Assembly (NCBI GenBank): GCA_016713135.1
Contig: JADJPR010000010.1
Coordinates: forward strand, 62,001-126,000
Direction of reading: 5' to 3'
DNA: 64,000 nt
Source of the DNA: Rhodanobacteraceae bacterium
Lineage (GTDB): Bacteria; Pseudomonadota; Gammaproteobacteria; Xanthomonadales; SZUA-5
A model generated the notes under the pieces. It was not told the DNA's origin. It made no database searches and worked only from the letters and a program-made list of their open reading frames with translations. This document shows positions 48,027-58,960 of this stretch, one piece after another; within the stretch, counting starts at the first letter, position 1; every line of letters begins with the position of its first letter. The position numbers and the translations under genes were made by a program.

Positions 48027-51000
48027 TCACTCCACCACCAGCCGCCCCATCACCGCCTCGCCCTGGCCGCGCACCTGCGGGCGGTACATGTCCTCGACGA
48101 AGGGCGGGGGCACGATGTAGTCGCCCGGGGTGACCGCGCGGACCACGTAGAACAGGTTGATGTTGCCGCCGTGCCAGGCCTGCAGGTCGATGGCGGCGAG
48201 GTAGCGGTCGTCCTTGTACTCCTGGCGGCGCAGCACCTGGCCGTAGTCCCAGTCGGTCACCGGGCGCTGTTCGATCTTGACGTTGGCAAGTTCGGCAAAG
48301 TCGCCGAGGTGCAGGTTCTCCACTTCCAGGCCGCCGGGCTGCAGGTCGACCAGCACTGCGTCGCGGATGTCGCGCTCGGCCTGCACCCGCAGATGCACCA
48401 GCAGGCGGTCGCCCTGCTTCAGGTGGTTGCCGGTGAACGGCGTCCCGTCCAGCGTGTAGTACTCGCGCGAGATGGCGACCTGGCTCTGGTCGGCGGGCGG
48501 CGCGGTCTTGCCGTAGCCGACGCTGTTCCACTCGATGTACAGGGTGCCGGCCGACTCCAGTGTGGCCGCGACCTTCGGGAGCACATCGGCGTCGAACTCG
48601 GTGCTGAACTGGCGTGCGGCCTGGATCGGCAGGCGCGACTCGCCGCTGTCAAAATGGCCGGCCAGCGGGTCGCCGGGTTCGCCCAGCAAACGCACGCCCA
48701 GGCGCACCAGCGCGAGCGATTCGTCGATGTTGAGGTAGCTGCCCTTCCAGCGCCCGTCGCGGCTGCGCCCGGCCAGGTTGCGCGACAGCGGCAGCAGCTT
48801 CTGCTGCCATGCGGGCGACATCAGGCCGGCCTCCAGCAGCAGCGCCTGGGTCCACGCGAGGTCGCGCTCGCTGGAGCCGTAGTCGCCGATGCCCCAGGCG
48901 CTGTCCCAATTGCCGTTCAGGGCCAGCGCCAGCATCTGCTCAGCCAGTGCGCCGTCGCCCATGGTGCGCAGCGCCAGCGCCAGCTGCACCAGCGGCAGCA
49001 TGGTCTTGCTGTCCTTCGCGCGCTCGTTGGCGAGCGTACGCAGGGTGCCGATCGGCGCGCCGTTGTTGAGGCTCAGGACCCAGGCCGCGTAGGCGTTGTT
49101 GGCGAAGCGGATCGCCTCATGGTGCTCGCGCCCGAGGTAGGCATTGCCGCCGTTCTGCAGGTCCTGGCGCATGCGATCGAGCGTGCGGTTCAGCGCGTCG
49201 GCGTCCACCCGGTAGCCGGCCTGGCGCGCGCGGATCCAGAATTCGGCGATGTAGGGCGTCAGCTGGGTGTCGACCCAGCTGTCCTTGCCCCACATGTTGA
49301 AGTGGCCGAGCGGCGTCTGCGCCGCCAGCGCCTCGTCGATCGCCGATTGCACCAGCGCGCGGCGCTGCGCGTCGTCGAGCACGCGCAGGCCGAAACGTGC
49401 GCGCGCGGGCGTGTCGAGCAGCAGGTGCGCGAAGCCGCGCTGGACGTTGAGCTTCAGGTAGCGGTACCACCATTGTTTCTCGGTGATCTCGATGGCGGCC
49501 CCGGCGAGCGGCAGCAGCGGCCGGTTGCTGACCGTGAAGGAGATGCGCGCGCCCGGCAGCATGCCGGCGACCAGCGAGGCGGGCGGCCGAGCCGTGGCCG
49601 GGCCGGTCAGCGTCTGCTGCTCGATGCGCCGGGTCGGCGCGTACGCCGGGCGCACCACGGTCGACACCGCGCGAGTGACGCTGCCTTCGGTCGAGCTGAC
49701 GGTCGCGGCGATCTGCGCCGGGCCGATGCGCTCGGCATTGAGGCCCACCAGCAGCGTCTGCTTCGCGCCATCGGCCAGCGGCAATGCTGCGCCGGGCGGG
49801 TCGACCAGCGCGATGCCACCGCTCGCCTCCAGCTCGAGGCCGATGTCCTGCTTCGCGCCGCTCATGTTGCGCACGTCGAGCGCAAGCGTCGCGCGGTCGC
49901 CGGGCGCCATCGCGCGTGGTGCGGACAGCTGCGCGACCACCGCCTGGCGCACGATGGCCTCGGACTGCGCGCGGCCGAAGCGGTCGTCGCTGAATACCAG
50001 CGCGGTGAGCTTCAGGGTGCCGTCGAAGTCCGGCGCGGGGATCTCGATGGTGGCCTTGCCCTGTGCGTCGAGCAGCAGCGGGCCGCGATAGAGGTCGATC
50101 AGCTCCACTTCCAGCTTGTCGCGCGGCATGTCAGGCAGTTGCGGCGACTCGCCGTCGCCACCGTAGCGGAGCTTTGCACGCTCGCCAGCGTAGTTCTCGA
50201 CGATCCGCCCGTAGACGTCGTACAGGTCCAGGGCGTAGCGGCGGCGGCCGAAGAAGAAGCCCGCCGGGTCCGGCACTTCATAACGCGTGATGTTGGTGAT
50301 GCCGGCGTCCACCGCCGTCAGCACCAGGTACGCACGCTGACCGGCAAGCGCGCTGGCGTCGACGGTCATGCGCATGCTCTGTCCGGGGCGCGTCAGCTTC
50401 GGCGCGTCCAGCGCCACCGCGATGCTGCGCTCGCTGCGGTCCAGCGGCAGGTGCGCCATGCCGACCGCGCGCGAGGCGACCAGCGCATCGCGGCTGCCGT
50501 CCGGGCGCAGCACCACGGCGCTGATGTAGATGTCGTGCGAGGCGTAGCGCGCGTCGATCGGGATCTCGACCATGGCTTCCGGGCTCGCCTTGATCGGCGC
50601 GTGGAACAGTTGCTCGGCGCTCTCGACGACGACGAAACCGGGGCCGGCGTAGGGCGCGTGCAGGGTCAGCTTCGCGGTGTCGCCGACGCGGTAGGCGGCC
50701 TTGTCGAGTTCCATCCGGATCTGGTCCGGGCGCGGCTCGCGCGCGATCTCGGTGTCGCCGCCCCAACTCCAGCCGGCCGAGAAGTGATAGCGCGTCACGA
50801 CACCGCTCTCGGGGTGGATCAGCTCGACCCAGTAGCCGCCCCATTTGACCGGCACTTCCAGTTCGAACGGGCGCCCGTCGGCAGCGAGGTCCACGGTCTT
50901 TTCCTCGACCAGCGTGGTGGCGCTGATGATGCTGACGTCGAAGCTGCGGTCGTCGCGGTAGTACCAGCTGTAGTCGCGCCAGTCGCGCAGCACGCGCACG

Positions 51001-52986
51001 GTCACGCCGGCCACCGCATGGCGCTTGCCCTCGGCATCGGCGGCGATCACGTCGAGCTTCGCGGTGGAGTCGCCGGGCGCGCTGTCGTCATCGAACTGCG
51101 GGCGCACACCGAGCAGGACCGGCGCCGGCCAGATCACCCGCTTCAGCACCTTGTTGACCGCGCGGCCGCCGCTCTCGGAGACCTCGCCGAGGATCTTCAC
51201 CTCGATCGGGCCCTTGTCGCCGGGCACCTGCGACAGGTCGACATAGGTGCTCGCCTTGCCGGCGTCGTCGAAGGTGGCATCGAGCACTTCGGTGGGCGTG
51301 CTGTCGAAGCGCGCGCTGGCGTCGCCGAAGTGAAAGTCCGGATGCGCGGCGATCGGGTGCAGCGCAGGCGTCAGCACCATCGAGGCGACGAAGCGGTTGC
51401 CGCTGGCGGGTGCGCCGTAGAGGTAGCTGGACGTCGCCTCGATCAGTAGCGATTCGCCCGGCGTCAGCGCTGCCTGGGGACTGTCGAGGTCGATCTTCAG
51501 GCGTTCGGGCAGGAACTCCTCGACGTGGATGTCGAAGTTGAAGGGCGCGTTCTCGCCATTGCCGTCGGTCGACAGCCGCAACTTGTACAAACCGGTCTTG
51601 GCGCCATCGGCGAGCTGGTGGCTGAAACTCGCGTAGCCGCCGTCGGCCAGGTCCAGCGCGGTCTTGCTCACGCTCTCGCCGTCGGGATCGACCAGTTCGG
51701 CGAACAGCGAGCGCTGGCTCGCCGGAAGGTGGCCGTCGTGATCGCGCAGCAACAGGTGGGTGCGCAGGGTTTCGCCCGGCCGGTAGAGGTCGCGGCTGCC
51801 CCAGGCATGGATGTCGAAGGGCTGCTGGCTGCGGCCGGTGACCGGTAGCGCCGACAGATCCAGCGCCGGCTGGTTGAACGGCAGCATCGCGATATCGCCG
51901 TCGTGCTCGGCGCTGAGCAGCAGCAGTTCGGTGCTGTCGTTCGCGGTTGGGGTCTCGGAGACATTCGCACTGGCTTGCGGCGACACCGTCAGCCAGGCAT
52001 TGCCGTCGGCGTCCGCGACCGCAGTGCCGAGGTCGCTGCCGCCGTCGCCGAGTGCCTGGATGCGCGTGCCCGCCAGCGGCTTGCCGGTCTCCAGCGAGGC
52101 CGCGTGCACCCAGACCTTGTCGCCGTAGCGGCGCGCGTGGATGCCGAGGTCGGTGACCACGAAGAAGGCCGTGTGCCAGGTGTGCGGGAACTGGTTCGGC
52201 AGCTTCATCACCGCCATGTAGACGCCCGGCTTGCGCAGCTCCTCGATGCGGTGCACCGGCAGGTAGCTGAGCGCGCGTTCGTCGCGCGGATGCGCCAGCT
52301 GAAAAGCGCTGCTGGTAGACCGAGTCGGAGAAATCGGCGATGCGCTCCAGTTCGCTCTTCCAGTCGTATTCCTCCTGCACATCGCCGCCGGCGCGCTTGC
52401 GCTGGCTGCGCACGCCGGGCCAGCGGCTGTACTCGGTCGGATAGCCGAGGAAGAAGCCCGCGTGGTTTTCCGGGCGCACGCGCAGAAACTCCACATCGAC
52501 CGCCTCGACATTAGTGCTGACCACCGGCAGGCCCTGGTGTGCCTCACGCGGGATCACGCTGCCATTGCTCATGAAGCGCGCCTCGGGCGGCAGCGCGTTG
52601 GTCGCCAGGGTGGTCTCGAAAGCCTCGCCGAGAGTGCTGCCATCCGCTGCGCGCAGAGTGCCGTCGACGCGCACCTGGTAGGAGGACAATGCCTGCAGGA
52701 AGGGGAACTCCAGCGAGCGCGCATCGTGGCTCAGGGTCCAGGCGCCGTCTACCGCGCCGCCCTCGGGCGTGCGGATCTGCGCCAGCGTGTCGAAGGCCTG
52801 CGCGGTGTCGAGCGGGCGGTTGAAGCGCAGCACCGCGGTCGGCCGGCCGTTCGCGTTCTCGCTCCTGAGCGATTCGACCGCGAATTCCTTCGAGGGCTGG
52901 ACCACCTGTGCCAGTGCCAACAGGGTGCAGAAGCACGCCACGAGGATGAAACCGAGCTTGCCCCAGAACGCCACTGGCCTGTTCAT
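48027..52986 (-). CDS. Bacterial alpha-2-macroglobulin without thioester motif, one frameshift
   Basis: Periplasmic protease-trap-type protein usually paired with PBP1C. About 1650 residues when repaired. The start at ATG 52986 was chosen because GGAG (52993-52996) has correct spacing to it, not to ATG 52992. A hydrophobic leader (FILVACFCTLLALAQ) is followed by Ig-like MG domains. Near 52300 the frame shifts (SVYQQRF to FQLAHPRDERALSYL); one extra T in TTTT explains this. MG and A2M signatures follow (GSRDLYRPGETLRTHLLLRD, FDGTLKLTALVFSDDRFGRA). Where CxEQ is expected (before HFNMWG), the sequence reads EITEKQWWYRYLKLN, and the mature chain has almost no cysteine, so thioester trapping is not possible. 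Confidence 0.88.
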
Positions 52987-53100
52987 GCGCATCTCCGTAA
53001 TTGTTAAGAAATCGTATCAGGAACCGGGGGCGATGCCGGGCGCCTGCGGGCGCCGGTAGTCAGGATTGCGGCGAATGTCGGGCAGGGAGACCTCAGACCC

Positions 53101-53193
53101 GTTCAACGCGGAGACGCGGAGGACGCGGAGAAAGGGAACAAGCCAGTTCGATCCGTCATGGCTCCTGCTTCGCTCTGCGTCTCCGCGTTGAAC
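53101..53193. repeat. GCGGAGACGCGG-word inverted repeat (family F)
   Basis: The 5' arm (53101-53135) reads GTTCAACGCGGAGACGCGGA then GGACGCGGAGAAAGG. The 3' arm (53171-53193) is CGCTCTGCGTCTCCGCG then TTGAAC. The loop is about 35 nt. It lies about 85 nt before the DUF1203 gene. Confidence 0.85.
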
Positions 53194-53276
53194 GGGGCAA
53201 TTCCATGTCCGGAAACGGCGGGACGCGGATTCCGGCACGGCCTAGGCTCGATCCACCCAACGATGGAGCCACACCC

Positions 53277-53747
53277 ATGAGCAACTTCCGACTGATCGGT
53301 CTCGATCCGCAGCCCTTCGCGGCCCTGTTCGACCTGGACGACGCCGCGCTGCGCGCCCGTGGCGTGCGCCGCCGGATCGCGGATGCCGACCACGGCTATC
53401 CCTGCCGCATCAGCCTCGCCGATGCCGCTGCCGGTGAGGAACTGCTGCTCCTGTCCCACGAACACCTCGCCGAGGACTCGCCCTACCGCGCATCCGGGCC
53501 GATCTACATCCGCCGCCATGCGCGGCCGCGCACACTCGCCGTCGGTGAGGTGCCGCCGTACGTCAGCGCGCGCCAGATCTCGCTGCGTGGCTACAGCGCA
53601 CGCCATTTGATGGTGGACGCGGAAGTCTGCGAGGGCAGCGAGGTGGCGACGCGCATCCAGCGGATGTTCGCCGACGCCAGGATCGCGTACATCCACCTGC
53701 ACAACGCGCGCCCGGGCTGCTACTCCTGCCGCGCCGAGCGCGCCTGA
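53277..53747 (+). CDS. DUF1203 family protein
   Basis: 156 residues from ATG 53277, matching DUF1203 in length and in PCRISLADAAAGEELLLLSH, SPYRASGPIYIRRHA and AYIHLHNARPGCYSCRAERA. Upstream in-frame codons run through repeat sequence. Function is unknown. The cysteine motif CYSC at the end could bind metal. Confidence 0.85.
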   Translation: MSNFRLIGLDPQPFAALFDLDDAALRARGVRRRIADADHGYPCRISLADAAAGEELLLLSHEHLAEDSPYRASGPIYIRRHARPRTLAVGEVPPYVSARQISLRGYSARHLMVDAEVCEGSEVATRIQRMFADARIAYIHLHNARPGCYSCRAERA

Positions 53748-53771
53748 GGCACCGCTGCCGCGGCCGCGTGG

Positions 53772-54371
53772 CTACTTCTTCCGCGTGTAGCGGATCTCCA
53801 TGGTCTTCGCTTCTTTGCCGTCGCGGGTTTCGTACCACTCGAAGTTGTAGTGGTCGTCGTCGATCCAGCGGTCCACCTGGCGCACCGGGATGGTCTTGCC
53901 GGGCTGCAGCGGATCGTCCATCTCGCCCATGTAGGTGGTGGCGTTGGTGGCGGCGTCATGCGTGCCGTAGGTGATGAAGATGCCGGTCGACATGCTGTCG
54001 ATCCAGGTGCTGACGTACTTGCCCTTGAGGTTGTCGTAGCCGGCGATCGCCTTGCCCTCGAAGGGCTGGCCCTGGTAATCGCCTTTGAACAGGGTCTCGA
54101 TGTAGCGGCCTTCCCACATTGCCCGGGAGGTCGACGTGCCGGTCGACACCGACGCCGGCTTGCCGGGCTCCATCCACATGTGGTTCTCGTAGGTCCAGTC
54201 GCCGACCATCTTTGCCAACTGCTTGTGCGGCTCGCCGACGCGGCCCATCTTCTCGTAGGCCTCCATCATGGCCTGCTCCTCGGGCGAGGGTGCCTTGGGC
54301 GCGTCTTCGGCCAGCAGCGGCAGCGACAGCGCCGATCCGAGCAGCAGGGTGCAGGCGAAACGGAGTTTCAT
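53772..54371 (-). CDS. Secreted DUF1579 family protein
   Basis: 199 residues from ATG 54371. Signal peptide (LRFACTLLLGSALSLPLLAE). The DUF1579 core is a lipocalin-like beta fold: MVGDWTYENHMWMEPGKPA, GRYIETLFKGDYQGQPFEG, GYDNLKGKYVSTWIDSM, STGIFITYGT. Role unknown. It stands opposite the DUF1203 gene and is divergent from an ABC-F gene. Confidence 0.85.
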   Translation of the reverse strand: MKLRFACTLLLGSALSLPLLAEDAPKAPSPEEQAMMEAYEKMGRVGEPHKQLAKMVGDWTYENHMWMEPGKPASVSTGTSTSRAMWEGRYIETLFKGDYQGQPFEGKAIAGYDNLKGKYVSTWIDSMSTGIFITYGTHDAATNATTYMGEMDDPLQPGKTIPVRQVDRWIDDDHYNFEWYETRDGKEAKTMEIRYTRKK

Positions 54372-54496
54372 GGCGGGCTCCTGGATGGGGGTTGGAGACA
54401 GAATGTTACTCCGGTGCAGGGTGCGTGAACGGCGCACAAGTCCGCGTAGGCCGGTGTATCGCGCAGCAATTCACCGGCGATGGCACGCGGCAAGTA

Positions 54497-54527
54497 CCCG
54501 GTGAAAGCGCAGCGCGCGCACACCGGG
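54497..54527. other. Hairpin element with covarying stem, copy 2
   Basis: CCCGGTG (54497-54503) pairs with CACCGGG (54521-54527). The flanks match the copy at 1854-1882: both are preceded by ACCGGCGA and GCGGCAAG and followed by GCTAC. Relative to copy 1 the stem changed CCCGCTG/CAGCGGG to CCCGGTG/CACCGGG, a compensatory change. Location: the divergent gap between the DUF1579 and ABC-F genes. Confidence 0.6.
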
Positions 54528-54596
54528 CTACACGCCTTGTGCCCTCGCTCAGGATCGCCACGCTAGACTCCGCGCCCCCGAATCGCCGATGCCGCC

Positions 54597-56201
<1,605 letters not shown>

Positions 56202-56207
56202 GTCCGG

Positions 56208-57923
56208 CTATTCCCCGGGCGCGTCCGCGCGTTGTAGCGAGACATCGACGACTGGCCGGGAGAGCGCGACCTCGGTCTGCTGGTAGCCCGGTACCTCGAT
56301 GCGCAAGCCGTCGGTGGTCACGCCGATGAGCTGTACGCGGCCGGCCAGGTCGGCGACCAATTCGAAGGGCGGCATGCCGCGCAGCGGCCCGATAGCCAGC
56401 ACCTGCGTGCGCGGCAACGGCTGGCCATCAGCGCTCAGGCGTAGCTCCACGCTGCGGCCGGGCTGCGCTTCGAGGCGCACCTCGTGCGGGCCGTCCGGCG
56501 CCGGGCGGCGCGCGTCGGCGGACGTGCTGTGGAGCACGGTCCACGGGGTCATGACCGCGGCCACGCGGTATTCGCCGGGCGCCGCCAGCGACACCGCCAG
56601 GCCCGCGTCGACCCGGCGGAAGTACTCGGCCGCGCTGTCGATCCAAAGCCCATCGATGCGCTGCTGCAGCACGAACACCGGATAGGGACTGCCGGCCGTC
56701 CGCTCGGGATCGAGCGGCAGGCTGTTGCTGCTGGCGAGCAGCCAGTCGAGGCGGTCGAGCTCGACCCGGTGGTCGATGCGGCGCTCGCCGAGCTGGTCCG
56801 GATGCGCTTCGTCGACGATGAATGCCAGCGACTGGCCCTGCGGCCAGGAAGGCAGCTCGGCATCGCCGGTCGGGAACTGCAGTGCGAACTGCTGTTCGCG
56901 CTGGCGATCCACCCCGGCGAAGCGTACGCGGCCGGTGTCGTCGCTGGCCTGGGTGCGCTGGCCGAGTGCGTGCTGCCAGGCCACCTGCACGCCCGCCACC
57001 GGCGCATCGCTGCCGCGCGTGACGAAGCGCAGCGTCAGTTCCACCGACAACTGGCGTGCCACGGCGTGCGCGACCGGGTCGATGGCCAGCTCGCTCCATG
57101 CGCCGGCGACCAGCGTCAGCGGCGCTTGCTGGGCCTCGATGCCGTCGACCAGCAGCAGGGCTTCGAGCGCCTGCGGCGGCAACGGCGCGAGTTCGTTGGC
57201 GCCGGCTGCCAGCGCCCATGGCTGCTCGCCGAAGGCCTGCAGCAGGGCAGGCGAGCGCTGCAGCAGCGATTGCCAGCGGCCGGCGTCCGGCAACTCGCCG
57301 CTGCGTCGCAGCAGCAGCGAAATCTCGCCCTCCAGCGCGGCGTCGCGCTGCACGCGCAGGCCGGCAGCGAGCAGCGGTCGCAGCGACACCGGCGCGGTGT
57401 CGGCGGTGAAGTCCGCGTGGTACTGGCGCAGGCGGTCGCTGCCGGCGGCCTGCAGCACGTAGCGATCTGCGGCCTCCAGCGTCAGCGGGCCTACCCGCAC
57501 CGCGCCGTCTGCCTGCAGGGTGGCCGGCAACGTCAGCCAGCGGCGTACCTGGGCGAATTCGGCCGCATCGACGGGCGCGGCACCGGCGGTATCGCGCATG
57601 GCCAGGTGGGTGGCCATGTCCTCGGCGGAGATCGTTGCCAGGCCGATGCGCACGCTGGCCGGGTCTGCTGCAATGCCGGCGTCGAGCAGCAGCAGGATCT
57701 GCCAGCCGGGGACGGGCTGGGCGTCGGACGCCGGAGCGATGGCTTGGGTGGGGGGCGATGCGGCCTCGACCGGCGAAACCTCCGCGCCCGCCGGTTTGCC
57801 AACGCCGGGCGCGTCGACTGCGTCCTCAGGGATCGACACCCAGACCAGCAAAGCGAGGGCGGCCATCGCCGCCGCCGCCAGCCACCACCCGCGCCCGACC
57901 GCGACCGCAGGCGCACGCATCAC
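56208..57923 (-). CDS. Hypothetical membrane-anchored protein with Ig-like regions
   Basis: 571 residues, not recognised. One N-terminal transmembrane helix (WWLAAAAMAALALLVWVS, about 13-30), a proline/alanine linker, then a long periplasmic part of beta-rich segments. Three segments look like Ig or carboxypeptidase-regulatory-like modules (VELTLRFVTRGSDAPVAGVQ, VSLAAPGEYRVAAVMTPWTV, VELRLSADGQPLPRTQVLAI). No catalytic motif is visible. Located next to a secreted nuclease-like gene in the same direction. Confidence 0.65.
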   Translation of the reverse strand: MMRAPAVAVGRGWWLAAAAMAALALLVWVSIPEDAVDAPGVGKPAGAEVSPVEAASPPTQAIAPASDAQPVPGWQILLLLDAGIAADPASVRIGLATISAEDMATHLAMRDTAGAAPVDAAEFAQVRRWLTLPATLQADGAVRVGPLTLEAADRYVLQAAGSDRLRQYHADFTADTAPVSLRPLLAAGLRVQRDAALEGEISLLLRRSGELPDAGRWQSLLQRSPALLQAFGEQPWALAAGANELAPLPPQALEALLLVDGIEAQQAPLTLVAGAWSELAIDPVAHAVARQLSVELTLRFVTRGSDAPVAGVQVAWQHALGQRTQASDDTGRVRFAGVDRQREQQFALQFPTGDAELPSWPQGQSLAFIVDEAHPDQLGERRIDHRVELDRLDWLLASSNSLPLDPERTAGSPYPVFVLQQRIDGLWIDSAAEYFRRVDAGLAVSLAAPGEYRVAAVMTPWTVLHSTSADARRPAPDGPHEVRLEAQPGRSVELRLSADGQPLPRTQVLAIGPLRGMPPFELVADLAGRVQLIGVTTDGLRIEVPGYQQTEVALSRPVVDVSLQRADAPGE

Positions 57924-57963
57924 GCGTGCGCCCAGCGGGCGCCCGGGCCGCGGTTCATTCGGC

Positions 57964-58821
57964 TCAATCGGTATCCGACGATGTGTAGAACGAGATGTAC
58001 ACCGGCGCGTGGTCGGACAGGCCGTTGCGGAAGGTGCACATGTCGGCGATGTAGTCGCGACCGGAGGTCGAGTACTCGCTCACATGGCTGGCCTGGTACC
58101 AGAAGTGGTCGTAGGCGCTGGCGTAGGCGCAGCTCGTGTTGATCGAGGTGAGGTCATTGACCTTCCAGCCCACCGCGGGCGACAGTCCGGTCAGGTTGGA
58201 CCACCAGGTCGATGTGGCTTCCTTGTTGTGGTCGCCGAGCAGGATGACGTCCTGGTCGCTGCTGCTTGCGGACTGCACCGAGCTGAACAGGCTGGCCATC
58301 TGCTGGATCTCGGCCTGGCGCTCGGCGGTGGTGCCGAAGATCGCGTGCCAGTTGATGAAGGTGAAGTCGGCGCCGGTGTCCTTCTGGCGCAGCTTGACGA
58401 TCTGCGGCTCGCGCTCGAACTTGTCGCCGGTGTCGCTCCAGACCGTCGCCGACAGCAGGGTCACGCGGTCGGTGCGGTAGATCACCGCATAGCGTTCCTT
58501 GTAGCTGCTGCGGCCGATCGGAGCGGTCACGCTGTAGCTCCAGGTCACCCCACTGACACTGGTCAGCGCGGAGGCCAGGCTGGCGGCGGCGGTGTCGTAC
58601 ATCACTTCCTGCGCGAACAGCACGTCGAAGCCGTTCGCGGCGGTCGAAGTGCTGCCGTACTTCTGCCACACCTGGGTGGCGTAGCCGGTCCAGTTCGTGG
58701 ACCCGCTCCAGCCGGCGTGCAAGGTGTTCCAGGAGACCACCCGCAGGTAGGCGGCGGACATCGATTGCTGCGAAAACGCGGCCAGCAACAGGCCGCATGC
58801 CAACGATGCAACTCGCTTCAT
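57964..58821 (-). CDS. Secreted endonuclease/exonuclease/phosphatase family protein
   Basis: 285 residues with a signal peptide (VASLACGLLLAAFSQQSMSA). The fold is DNase I-like: SWNTLHAGWSG at the start, FAQEVMYDT (catalytic Glu), YKERYAVIYRTDRV, FINWHAIFGT, ILLGDHNKEATS, YDHFWYQ and GLSDHAPVYISF (catalytic His). Substrate may be extracellular DNA or a phosphoester. 40 nt separate it from the next leftward gene. Confidence 0.88.
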   Translation of the reverse strand: MKRVASLACGLLLAAFSQQSMSAAYLRVVSWNTLHAGWSGSTNWTGYATQVWQKYGSTSTAANGFDVLFAQEVMYDTAAASLASALTSVSGVTWSYSVTAPIGRSSYKERYAVIYRTDRVTLLSATVWSDTGDKFEREPQIVKLRQKDTGADFTFINWHAIFGTTAERQAEIQQMASLFSSVQSASSSDQDVILLGDHNKEATSTWWSNLTGLSPAVGWKVNDLTSINTSCAYASAYDHFWYQASHVSEYSTSGRDYIADMCTFRNGLSDHAPVYISFYTSSDTD

Positions 58822-58960
58822 GACTCACTCTCCCCAGAGCAAGGACGTCGATCTGCCCCGCTGATCGACCGCCGGCATCTTAGTCCCGCAAGAAGTCGTT
58901 TGTATTGCAGCGAATTGCGACGCGCGGCACGGCTTGCACTGCCCGCGCCGCGCGCGCCGC

